In this document: positions 1 to 5,927 of the stretch, piece after piece | How the letters are laid out: every line of letters begins with the position of its first letter | Position numbering within the stretch: position 1 is the first letter of the stretch | Assembly (NCBI GenBank): GCA_031275595.1 | Contig: JAISOO010000166.1 | Coordinates: 1-6,746, forward strand | Source of the DNA: Spirochaetaceae bacterium | Lineage (GTDB): Bacteria > Spirochaetota > Spirochaetia > Treponematales > Breznakiellaceae | Direction: 5' to 3' | DNA: 6,746 nucleotides | Notes under the pieces: model-generated | The model's input: only the letters and a program-made list of their open reading frames with translations | The model's database searches: none | What the model was told of the DNA's origin: nothing | Made by a program: the position numbers and the translations under genes

Positions 1-2345
1 CAGAGGACAAACCCGGCCCGGGTCCAGGGGGTACGCTCGCTGCCCCCCATATCCCGGGCAAGCCTGAAATCCCCGCGGATATAGACCACCCCCGCCCCGG
101 GATCGAGTTTTTTGGGTACGGGGAGGGCTATCTCCGCCGTCCCCCCCGGCGCCAGGGGGGGCAGGGGCTCCACCCCTTCGGCCAGAACCGCCTCTTCCCC
201 CGAGAGCTTCCAGGCGAGCTCGATCCCCTCCAGGGTGGAAAAATCGAAACGGTTTTCTACGATAAAAGTATAGGGTTTGCCGGGAACCGGTTTGAGCCGC
301 AGGGGGGCAAAAACCTGTTTGCACTCGGCCATGGCGGGTTTTGGGGTCTGATCGGGAAAGAGGAGGCCGTTGAGGCAGAAATCGTAATCCGAAGGTTCGT
401 CCCCAAAGTCGCCGCCGTACTTCCAGTATTTGGTTCCCTCCGGGGTAAAGGCCTCGATCCCCTGGTCTATCCAGTCCCAGATAAAGCCCCCCTGCAGGCC
501 GTGGTGGGATTCGATAGCCTCCCAGTAATCGGCAAGGCTCCCGTTGGAATTCCCCATGGCATGGGAATATTCGATCATGATCAGGGGCCGGTCGTCCTCC
601 CGGTATTTTACAAAATCGGTGATCAGCTTGATCCGGGGGTACATGGGGCCGATAATGTCCGTCAGATCCCGGCTCCGGTTCAGGGAATCCAGGGTAAACA
701 CGCCCTGGCCGCCTTCGGGCCGGACCGCCCCCTCGTAGTTCACCGGCCGGGAGGGGTCCATCCGGCGGATCCAAGCCCCGGCCAGGTTGTGATTGGGCCC
801 GTCCCCGCTTTCGTTCCCCAGGGACCAGATGATGATCGAGGGATGGTTTTTGTCCCGCTCCACCATACGCTGGACCCGGGCGGTATAGGCGTAGGTCCAG
901 GCCGTATCCTGGCAGAGCTGCTCGTAGAAGCAGTGATTTTCGATATTGGCCTCGTCCACCAGGTATATGCCGTAACGGTCGCAGAGGTCGTACCACCCTT
1001 CGTCGTTGGGGTAGTGGCAGGTTCTGACCGCGTTAAAATTATGGGTTTTGAGGAGCTGAATGTCCCGGACCATGGCGGCGGCGGAGAGGGTCTTACCGGT
1101 CTTTTCATCATGTTCGTGGCGGTTGACCCCCTTGATCAGAACCGCCTTTTCGTTTATCAGGAGCTCCCGCTTGGCTATCCGGAGGTTTCTGAAACCGGTC
1201 AAAAGCGCGGCGCTTTGGATATGCCGGCCTTCCCGGAACAGGCTGACCGAAAGGGTGTAGAGATTCGGGGCCTCGTGGGACCAGGGGGCGGGGTTATCCA
1301 GGACCAGGTCCGTTTCGACCCGGTTGGAATTGATCCGGTAGTTGCAGTCCAGGGTGAGCTCCCCCGCGAGGAGGGGTTTTATGGATGAGCCCAGGGAAGC
1401 GGCAAAGGCCAGGGCCTCTTCCCGGGTTGCGGGCAGGACAAAGGGGTAGAGGGCATAGGTAATGGTGAAGGGCGGCTCCCCGGAGGACTGGTCCACCCCC
1501 ACGTTCCCGGTACTCCGCCCCGGGGGCACATCGCCCCCCAGGGTTACCCCGAGCCGGAGCCGGCCCTGGGTTTTCCCGGCTTCCGGGGTCAGGACCCCGG
1601 GAATGGCCGTGATATCCTTGATATAACAGGCCCCGGTGGCGTAGAGGAAGACGCTCCGGTGGATGCCGCCGAACCACCACTGGTCCTGATCCTCCACATA
1701 GCTGGCGTCGGAGTACCGGACCACCTTGAGGCAGAGGGTGTTTTCCCCGGTTTCCCGGAGGAAGGGGGTGATGTCGTATTCCGAGGGGAGCCGGGTGTCC
1801 TTACCCGCCCCGGCGAAGATGCCGTTTACGTACACCAGGCAGCAGCTCTCCGCGGAACCCACATGGAGGACCACCCGCCGGCCCTTCCACTCCCGGGGGA
1901 GGGTAACGGTACGGCGGTAGAGCCCCGGGGGGTTATGGTCCGGCGCCCGGGGAGGGGTCCCCTCAAAGGGCATCTGGACGTTGGTATAGTGGGGTTTATC
2001 GAAGGGCTTCCCGTCGGGGCCGGTCTGGAGGGTCCAGGTCCCGGGGACCCGGATGTCCGCCCAGGAACCGGCGTCAAAATCCGGCCGGGTCCAGGGGGGG
2101 ACCGGGGAGGCGGGGTCCTCCGGAGCATCCTCCCCCGGATGGCGGATCAGGCGGAAGCGCCAGGTTCCGTCCAGCTCCAGGCGGCAGGGGTTATCTCCGG
2201 GACGGCGGAATTCCGGGCCCGCCACCGCATCCGCCAGGGCTTCCCGGACCGAGGCAAAAGCCGAAAAAAGACTGCCCATCGGCAGCCGGTTAAGCCCCTG
2301 AATCTCGGGGTTCTCCCACAGGGGAGGAAGGGTGTTTATTTTCAT
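1..2345 (-). CDS. lacZ: Beta-galactosidase, GH2 family (LacZ type), C-terminus off the left edge
   Basis: This enzyme hydrolyses terminal beta-galactosides such as lactose in the cytoplasm; no signal peptide is seen. I translated 781 codons without a stop. Order: the GH2 N-terminal entry motif WENPEIQGLNRLP (10-22); sugar-binding jelly roll to about 225 with SYVEDQD (215-221); Ig-like domain to about 395; TIM barrel with GVNRHEH (406-412), Mg2+ ligands E469 and H471 in DEANIENH, acid/base E512 in GNESGDG, and nucleophile E592 in IEYSHAMGNS. WDW (623-625) and F656/N659 match the E. coli substrate and Na+ site residues (W568, F601, N604). E. coli LacZ has 1023 residues, so roughly 250-300 C-terminal residues should lie beyond the window. 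The ATG at 2345 is the only start that fits the N-terminal family motif; no Shine-Dalgarno precedes it. It is divergent from a sugar ABC transporter operon. Family assignment is near certain; the natural substrate is inferred. Confidence 0.96.
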   Translation of the reverse strand, partial: MKINTLPPLWENPEIQGLNRLPMGSLFSAFASVREALADAVAGPEFRRPGDNPCRLELDGTWRFRLIRHPGEDAPEDPASPVPPWTRPDFDAGSWADIRVPGTWTLQTGPDGKPFDKPHYTNVQMPFEGTPPRAPDHNPPGLYRRTVTLPREWKGRRVVLHVGSAESCCLVYVNGIFAGAGKDTRLPSEYDITPFLRETGENTLCLKVVRYSDASYVEDQDQWWFGGIHRSVFLYATGACYIKDITAIPGVLTPEAGKTQGRLRLGVTLGGDVPPGRSTGNVGVDQSSGEPPFTITYALYPFVLPATREEALAFAASLGSSIKPLLAGELTLDCNYRINSNRVETDLVLDNPAPWSHEAPNLYTLSVSLFREGRHIQSAALLTGFRNLRIAKRELLINEKAVLIKGVNRHEHDEKTGKTLSAAAMVRDIQLLKTHNFNAVRTCHYPNDEGWYDLCDRYGIYLVDEANIENHCFYEQLCQDTAWTYAYTARVQRMVERDKNHPSIIIWSLGNESGDGPNHNLAGAWIRRMDPSRPVNYEGAVRPEGGQGVFTLDSLNRSRDLTDIIGPMYPRIKLITDFVKYREDDRPLIMIEYSHAMGNSNGSLADYWEAIESHHGLQGGFIWDWIDQGIEAFTPEGTKYWKYGGDFGDEPSDYDFCLNGLLFPDQTPKPAMAECKQVFAPLRLKPVPGKPYTFIVENRFDFSTLEGIELAWKLSGEEAVLAEGVEPLPPLAPGGTAEIALPVPKKLDPGAGVVYIRGDFRLARDMGGSERTPWTRAGFVL

Positions 2346-2351
2346 ATATTT

Positions 2352-2380
2352 ATGATGAAAGAGCTTTTTTGTCTTGTCAA
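2352..2380 (-). promoter_or_regulatory. Predicted lacZ promoter (sigma70-like)
   Basis: On the minus strand a perfect TTGACA (2380-2375) is followed after 17 nt by CATCAT (2357-2352), a 4/6 match to TATAAT. Transcription would begin about 7 nt after the -10 box, almost exactly on the lacZ ATG at 2345, so the message would be leaderless or nearly so. This agrees with the missing Shine-Dalgarno. The -35 box is strong and the -10 box mediocre; a start further upstream cannot be excluded. Confidence 0.5.
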
Positions 2381-2402
2381 TACCGCGAATGTGGCTTAAA
2401 AT
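2374..2402 (+). promoter_or_regulatory. Predicted promoter of the sugar ABC transporter operon (sigma70-like)
   Basis: TTGTCA (2374-2379, 5/6 match to TTGACA), a 17-nt spacer and TAAAAT (2397-2402, 5/6 match to TATAAT) form a good housekeeping promoter. Its start point would be near 2409, giving a leader of about 170 nt before the binding-protein gene. The -35 box overlaps that of the divergent lacZ promoter on the other strand. No experimental start site is known to me. Confidence 0.55.
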
Positions 2403-2404
2403 AA

Positions 2405-2451
2405 GAGGGACCCTAAGGAGCGTCCCTCCCCCCATTTCAGGCTGGGGAGGG
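2405..2451 (+). promoter_or_regulatory. Two mutually exclusive hairpins at the start of the operon leader
   Basis: GAGGGAC (2405-2411) can pair with GTCCCTC (2422-2428). The segment CCCTCCCC (2424-2431) can instead pair with GGGGAGGG (2444-2451) across a 12-nt loop. The two stems share bases 2424-2428, so only one can form at a time. They lie at or just after the predicted transcription start. Such alternatives are typical of leader-RNA switches, but G/C-rich low-complexity sequence can produce them by chance. No known riboswitch class is recognised. Confidence 0.35.
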
Positions 2452-2470
2452 AGGCTGGTCTTTGAGCGGA

Positions 2471-2498
2471 ATTTGTCCGGAGCGGTTTCCGGGCAAGT
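2471..2498 (+). promoter_or_regulatory. Leader hairpin
   Basis: Bases 2471-2481 pair with 2488-2498 to give an 11-bp stem (nine Watson-Crick and two G-U pairs) around the loop GCGGTT. A run of six T follows at 2507-2512, eight bases after the stem, too far for a classical terminator. At DNA level the arms form an imperfect dyad (9/11) and could alternatively be an operator for a regulator. Function unknown. Confidence 0.35.
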
Positions 2499-2542
2499 CT
2501 TTGGTATTTTTTGGACCGGGAATGATCCTGGCATCCGTATTG

Positions 2543-2564
2543 AGCGCCCCGAGGGGTGCTTTTT
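2543..2564 (+). terminator. Terminator-like hairpin immediately upstream of the ribosome binding site (possible attenuator)
   Basis: AGCGCCC (2543-2549) pairs with GGGTGCT (2554-2560), with one G-U pair and a CGAG tetraloop, followed by TTTTT (2560-2564). This is the shape of an intrinsic terminator, but it stands inside the leader only three bases before the AGAGGAGA ribosome binding site (2566-2573) of the binding-protein gene. If real it would set how much transcription enters the operon. It could instead only shield or present the ribosome binding site. There is no gene between it and the promoter, so it is not an ordinary gene-end terminator. Confidence 0.5.
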
Positions 2565-2578
2565 AAGAGGAGATTTTT

Positions 2579-3880
2579 ATGAGAAAATTCGGGTTTGTGT
2601 GTTTGATGGTCCTTCTGGCGTCGGCGCTGATCTTCACCGGCTGCGCCAAGCAGGAAGCCCCGGCTCCGGCGGCGGACCCTAACGCGCCGGTTACGCTGAC
2701 GGTGTGGTGTTGGGACCCCAACTTCAACATCTACGCCATGAATGAGGCGGCGAAAATTTACCGGCGGGATCACCCCAATGTAACGATCAACGTGGTGGAA
2801 ACCCCCTGGGACGACGTGCAGCAGAAGCTGATCACCGCCCTTTCCGCCCGGCAGACCGACAGCCTGCCCGACATCCTGCTGATGCAGGATAACGCCATAC
2901 AGAAAAACGTCCTGACCTATCCCGGCGCGTTCCTCCCCTTGAACGATAGGATCGATCTCTCCAAATTCGCCCAGTTTAAGGTGGATGTGGGGACCATAGA
3001 CGGGAAAAGTTACGGGGTTCCCTTTGACAACGGCGCCACCGGAACCTTCCTGCGCCGGGATATTGTGGAACAGGCGGGCTTAAAGGTGGAGGATTTCAAC
3101 GACATCACCTGGGAGCGGTTTATCGAGCTGGGAAAAATCGTTAAGCAGAAGACCGGGGTTACCATGGTTTCCACCGACGCCACGGGCCCGGATTTTATCA
3201 TGGTGATGCTCCAAAGCGCCGGGACCTGGCTGTTTGACGCCCAGGGCAATACCTATATCAAGGACAACCCCGTGCTGAAACGGGCCATCAGCCTCTTTAT
3301 CGAAGGGGTCCAGTCCGGAGTTATCCTCCTGGCGTCGGATTGGAACGCCTATATCGCCACCCTGAACAACGGCACCGTGGCCTCCACCATCCAGGGCTGC
3401 TGGATCATCGGGTCCATCACCGCGGAAGCTTCCCAGGCGGGGAACTGGGCCTTGGTGAATACCCCCCGGTTCGGCGATATCGACTCGGTGAACTACTCCA
3501 GCCAGGGGGGGTCCGGCTGGATGGTCCTGGCCAGTTCCAAGAACCCCGACACGGCCATGGATTTCCTGGACAAAACCTTCGCGGGGAGCGTGGAATTGTA
3601 CGAAACCATTCTGCCCTCCTCCGGGGCCATTGCCACCTGGCTTCCCGCGGCGGATTCCGCGGTTTACGGACAGCCCAGCGAGTTCTTTGGGGGCCAGCGG
3701 ATCTACGAGGAGCTGGTAAATTACGCGGGCAAGGTCCCGATGGTAAAATACGGGGTCTTCAACTATGAGGCCCGGAGCGCCGTAACCCGGGGCATGATGG
3801 ATATCATGCAGGGTACCAAAACCATCGACGACGCCCTGAGCGCCGCCCAGGAGGAAGTTGAATTCCTCGTGGCCCAGTAA
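2579..3880 (+). CDS. Sugar ABC transporter solute-binding lipoprotein (SBP family 1, CUT1 type)
   Basis: This is the extracytoplasmic receptor that binds a sugar and delivers it to the permeases encoded downstream. The 433-residue length is normal for the family. A short positive N-terminus, a hydrophobic stretch (about 4-18) and lipobox FTGC with C22 mark a lipoprotein. A Pro/Ala-rich tether (23-37) follows, then the first strand VTLTVWCWD (38-46), whose tryptophans W43 and W45 are candidate sugar-stacking residues. GKSYGVPFDNGATGTFLRRDIVEQAGL (142-168) and GGSGWMVLASSKNPDTAMDFLDK (310-332) are characteristic family segments. The start ATG lies five bases after AGAGGAGA. It is first in the operon, behind a long structured leader, and is separated from the first permease by a stable hairpin, as is common where the receptor is needed in excess. 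Divergent lacZ suggests a beta-galactoside ligand; this is inference, and the ligand of such receptors is hard to predict. Confidence 0.93.
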   Translation: MRKFGFVCLMVLLASALIFTGCAKQEAPAPAADPNAPVTLTVWCWDPNFNIYAMNEAAKIYRRDHPNVTINVVETPWDDVQQKLITALSARQTDSLPDILLMQDNAIQKNVLTYPGAFLPLNDRIDLSKFAQFKVDVGTIDGKSYGVPFDNGATGTFLRRDIVEQAGLKVEDFNDITWERFIELGKIVKQKTGVTMVSTDATGPDFIMVMLQSAGTWLFDAQGNTYIKDNPVLKRAISLFIEGVQSGVILLASDWNAYIATLNNGTVASTIQGCWIIGSITAEASQAGNWALVNTPRFGDIDSVNYSSQGGSGWMVLASSKNPDTAMDFLDKTFAGSVELYETILPSSGAIATWLPAADSAVYGQPSEFFGGQRIYEELVNYAGKVPMVKYGVFNYEARSAVTRGMMDIMQGTKTIDDALSAAQEEVEFLVAQ

Positions 3881-3883
3881 GAC

Positions 3884-3920
3884 GGGGCTTTTCCAAAACT
3901 TCGGTTTTTGGGAAAGCCTC
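3884..3920 (+). repeat. Intercistronic palindromic hairpin (repeat family, copy 1) with UUCG tetraloop
   Basis: Bases 3884-3899 pair with 3904-3920 (one bulged T, two G-U pairs) around a C(TTCG)G loop, an exceptionally stable tetraloop in RNA. It starts three bases after the stop of the binding-protein gene and ends about 20 bases before the ribosome binding site of the first permease. It closely resembles the element at 5813-5843: both share CCAAAACTTC followed by GTTTTTGGGAAAGC. There is no T-run after the stem, so it is not a standard terminator. A probable role is protecting the 3' end of the binding-protein message or reducing downstream expression, as REP elements do between malE and malF. 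Confidence 0.7.
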
Positions 3921-3950
3921 CCCTTCTAAAATGAGCCGGAAGGAGTGATT

Positions 3951-4829
3951 ATGCGGCGGGTTTTCCTCTCAAAAAAATACTCCCGCTGGGGCTGGTTTTT
4001 TGTCTGCCCCGCGGCGGTTTTGATTTTTGTCCTGTCCTTTTACCCCATGGTCCAGGCCTTTATTCTGTCCCTCCAGTCGGGGCTGGGGAACAATCTCCGG
4101 TTTACGGGGGTCCGGAACTATCTGCGGCTTTTACAGGACACGGTATTCCATAGTTCCGTGGCCAACGTTTTCATCTATTTGATTTTCCAGGTCCCCCTGA
4201 TGCTTTTCCTGGCCCTGATCCTGGCGTCGATCCTCAATATCCCCAAGCTCAAGGGCCGGGTGATCTTCCGGACCATCATTTTTCTGCCCTGCGCCATGGC
4301 CCTGGTTTCCTCGGCGGTTATTTTCAAGTCCTTCTTCTCCCTGGACGGCATCGTGAATTTAGCCCTGCTCAGGCTCCGCCTCATCCCCGAGCCGGTAAGC
4401 TGGCTCACCGATCCCTTTTGGGCCAAGGTGGTGATTATCCTCATCATCACCTGGCGCTGGACCGGGTACAACACGATCTTCTACCTGGCGGGCCTGCAAA
4501 ACATCGATACCTCGGTCTACGAGGCCGCCCGGATCGACGGGGCCTCCGGGACCCAGCAGTTTTTCAGGATCACCCTGCCCCTCCTGCGGCCGGTGATCCT
4601 CCTGACCACCATCATGTCCACCAACGGGACTTTGCAGCTTTTTGACGAGGTAAAGGCCATTTCCCCGGGGTCGGGGTTCAAGGCGACCATCACCATATCC
4701 TACCATATTTACAACCTTTCGTTTTATAACAGCCCCCAATTAGGATACGCGGCGGCGGTTTCCTACACGATACTCCTGATGGTGGCGGTGTTATCCCTGA
4801 TACAGATAAAAGTGGGGGACCGGGTATGA
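3951..4829 (+). CDS. Sugar ABC transporter permease, MalF/LacF/UgpA type
   Basis: This is one half of the membrane channel of a CUT1 sugar importer, acting in the inner membrane with the next gene's product. It has 292 residues, usual for the family. Six membrane segments can be seen at about 12-31, 71-93, 105-127, 158-181, 207-226 and 267-287. The cytoplasmic EAA loop reads EAARIDGASGTQQFF (191-205), continuing RITLPLLRP; this is the docking site for the ATPase. I chose the ATG at 3951 because AAGGAG (3940-3945) lies five bases upstream; an in-frame GTG at 3945 overlaps that site and would add only two residues. The gene follows the binding-protein gene after a 70-bp gap holding a hairpin, and overlaps the next permease by four bases. 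Substrate cannot be told from the sequence; LacF is a fair analogue given lacZ next door. Confidence 0.93.
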   Translation: MRRVFLSKKYSRWGWFFVCPAAVLIFVLSFYPMVQAFILSLQSGLGNNLRFTGVRNYLRLLQDTVFHSSVANVFIYLIFQVPLMLFLALILASILNIPKLKGRVIFRTIIFLPCAMALVSSAVIFKSFFSLDGIVNLALLRLRLIPEPVSWLTDPFWAKVVIILIITWRWTGYNTIFYLAGLQNIDTSVYEAARIDGASGTQQFFRITLPLLRPVILLTTIMSTNGTLQLFDEVKAISPGSGFKATITISYHIYNLSFYNSPQLGYAAAVSYTILLMVAVLSLIQIKVGDRV

Positions 4830-5641
4830 AAAAAAATTATAAACTGCCGGTTTTTTTCATGTACGCTTTTTTGATTTTTATTTGCCTTTTTTCGGGGTTT
4901 CCCTTCTTCTGGATGCTGACCGCGGCCACCAACCGGAGCGTGGATGTTATCAAGGGGAAGCTGCTTTTTGGGTCCCATCTGCTGGACAACTTCAGGGCCC
5001 TCCTCTCCACCGTATCCCTGGGGCGGACTTTCCTCAATTCCCTGCGGAACACCCTGATTGGAACCCTGGTGAGCCTGTTCATCTGCTCCATGGCGGGGTA
5101 CGGCTTCCAGATATACCGGGACAAAAACAAGGACCGGCTTATGTCGATCCTGCTCTTGTCCATGATGGTGCCCTTCGCCTCGGTGATGGTGCCCCTGTTC
5201 AGGATGTTCAGCATCGCCAACCTGCTCAATACCACCGCGGGCTTTATTTTGCCTTCCATAGCCACCGCCTTTCTCATCTTCTTTTTCCGGCAAAGCTCCA
5301 TGTCCTTTCCCATTGAGATAGTCCAGGCCGCCCGGGTGGACGGGATGGGGGAATTCGGCATCTATGTCCGGATATATATCCCCGTCATGGCCCCGACCTT
5401 TGCCGCGGCGGGGATTGTAACCTTTATGACCAACTGGAACAACTACCTGTGGCCCCTCATCGTGCTGCAGAAACAGGAGAGCCAGACCATGCCCCTGATG
5501 ATCATGGGGCTGACCGCGGGGTATACCACCGATTACGGTATGCTGGCCCTGGCGGTTACCATCTGTACCCTGCCGACCCTGCTCCTTTTTGTTACCCAGC
5601 AGAAGCGGTTTGTGGCGGGGATCCTGGGTTCGGTCAAATAA
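4826..5641 (+). CDS. Sugar ABC transporter permease, MalG/LacG/UgpE type
   Basis: This is the second permease subunit of the CUT1 importer, expected to pair with the product of the preceding gene. It has 271 residues, with membrane segments at about 8-31, 74-95, 105-127, 136-156, 187-206 and 235-258. The EAA loop is QAARVDGMGEFGIYVRIYIPVMAP (from 167), with glutamine in place of the usual first glutamate but the key glycine kept at 173. The MalG-like NWNNYLWPL (203-211) and the C-terminal QKRFVAGILGSVK are also family hallmarks. Its ATG overlaps the stop of the previous gene as ATGA, so translation is probably coupled; a G-rich stretch just upstream may act as a weak ribosome binding site. 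No ATP-binding subunit follows, so a shared MsmK/UgpC-like ATPase encoded elsewhere is likely. Confidence 0.93.
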   Translation: MKKNYKLPVFFMYAFLIFICLFSGFPFFWMLTAATNRSVDVIKGKLLFGSHLLDNFRALLSTVSLGRTFLNSLRNTLIGTLVSLFICSMAGYGFQIYRDKNKDRLMSILLLSMMVPFASVMVPLFRMFSIANLLNTTAGFILPSIATAFLIFFFRQSSMSFPIEIVQAARVDGMGEFGIYVRIYIPVMAPTFAAAGIVTFMTNWNNYLWPLIVLQKQESQTMPLMIMGLTAGYTTDYGMLALAVTICTLPTLLLFVTQQKRFVAGILGSVK

Positions 5642-5753
5642 GCCCCGTTACCGGAGGGAACCGGGGGAGTTTGTTTCGCGATCTGTTTGTTTCTTAAGCA
5701 AAATAAGAATTTTCCGTTGAAAAACGAAGTTGGGGCGTATTAAATTCACCTAT

Positions 5754-5784
5754 ACAGGGTATCCCGGTTGATACCCTGTTTTTT
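5754..5784 (+). terminator. Rho-independent terminator of the ABC transporter operon
   Basis: ACAGGGTATC (5754-5763) pairs perfectly with GATACCCTGT (5770-5779) over the six-base loop CCGGTT, followed by an unbroken T-run to 5784. The reverse strand lacks a T-run after the stem, so it works in the plus direction. It lies 113 bp after the last permease gene. Confidence 0.9.
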
Positions 5785-5812
5785 ATTGTGTCTAAAATTG
5801 GAAGTAACAGAG

Positions 5813-5843
5813 GCTTTCCCAAAACTTCAGTTTTTGGGAAAGC
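5813..5843 (+). repeat. Palindromic hairpin repeat, copy 2
   Basis: GGCTTTCCCAAAAC (the first 13 bases paired, 5813-5825) folds onto GTTTTTGGGAAAGC (5830-5843) with the same single bulged T and a TTCA loop as in the copy inside the operon (3884-3920). Differences between the copies include a compensated pair in the stem (T-G versus C-G) and the last loop base. It stands just after the operon terminator in non-coding DNA, so it is an intergenic repeat, not part of a gene. Confidence 0.7.
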
Positions 5844-5860
5844 AGCCTTAGATTTATGGG

Positions 5861-5886
5861 AAAGAGCGGGCTTTAGACCGCTTTTT
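5861..5886 (+). repeat. Hairpin between two palindromic repeats
   Basis: AAAGAGCGG (5861-5869) pairs with CCGCTTTTT (5878-5886), with one G-U pair and an eight-base loop. The A-run and T-run arms make it look like a bidirectional terminator. It is preceded by TGGGAAAG, a fragment of the neighbouring repeat arm, which suggests it is a decayed or rearranged part of the same repeat cluster. Confidence 0.45.
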
Positions 5887-5890
5887 CGGA

Positions 5891-5927
5891 AGCCTTTCCC
5901 AAAACCAACCGGGTTTTGGAAAAGGCT
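5891..5927 (+). repeat. Palindromic hairpin repeat, copy 3 (divergent)
   Basis: AGCCTTTCCCAAAACC (5891-5906) pairs with GGTTTTGGAAAAGGCT (5912-5927) with one C-A mismatch and the loop AACCG. The arm core CTTTCCCAAAAC is identical to copy 2, but the loop is unrelated to the TTCG/TTCA loops, so conservation lies in the stem. It is 48 bp downstream of copy 2. Confidence 0.6.

Noticed and set aside
501..1388. Long plus-strand open frame opposite lacZ
   Set aside because: The minus strand here encodes the conserved GH2 catalytic barrel in frame. The opposite frame is rich in Gly, Pro and Val, as expected from reading GC-rich coding DNA backwards, and has no recognisable domain.
1..2345. Possible frameshift or internal stop in lacZ
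   Set aside because: I translated the minus strand base by base from 2345 to the edge; it is one uninterrupted frame and all catalytic motifs fall in that frame.
2341..2359. TTCAT/ATGAA inverted repeat over the lacZ start as an operator
   Set aside because: Only five bases match on each side with a nine-base AT-rich middle; this is common by chance and overlaps the start codon.
1659..2399. Second plus-strand open frame opposite the lacZ N-terminal half
   Set aside because: It is antisense to the conserved N-terminal domains of the beta-galactosidase and extends into the divergent promoter region; it has no ribosome binding site or family likeness.
3945..3953. GTG at 3945 as start of the first permease
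   Set aside because: Its G is the last base of the AAGGAG ribosome binding site, leaving no spacing; the ATG at 3951 has ideal spacing.
4763..5293. Minus-strand open frame across the permease genes
   Set aside because: It lies antisense to two clear permease genes and its composition (runs of Gly, Glu, Gln, His) is the mirror of membrane-protein codons.
5643..5666. Hairpin directly after the last permease as the operon terminator
   Set aside because: The stem is short and bulged and is not followed by a T-run; the hairpin at 5754-5784 is far stronger.
5813..5927. CRISPR array
   Set aside because: The repeats are palindromic hairpins at irregular spacing with imperfect copies, with no uniform spacers or cas genes.
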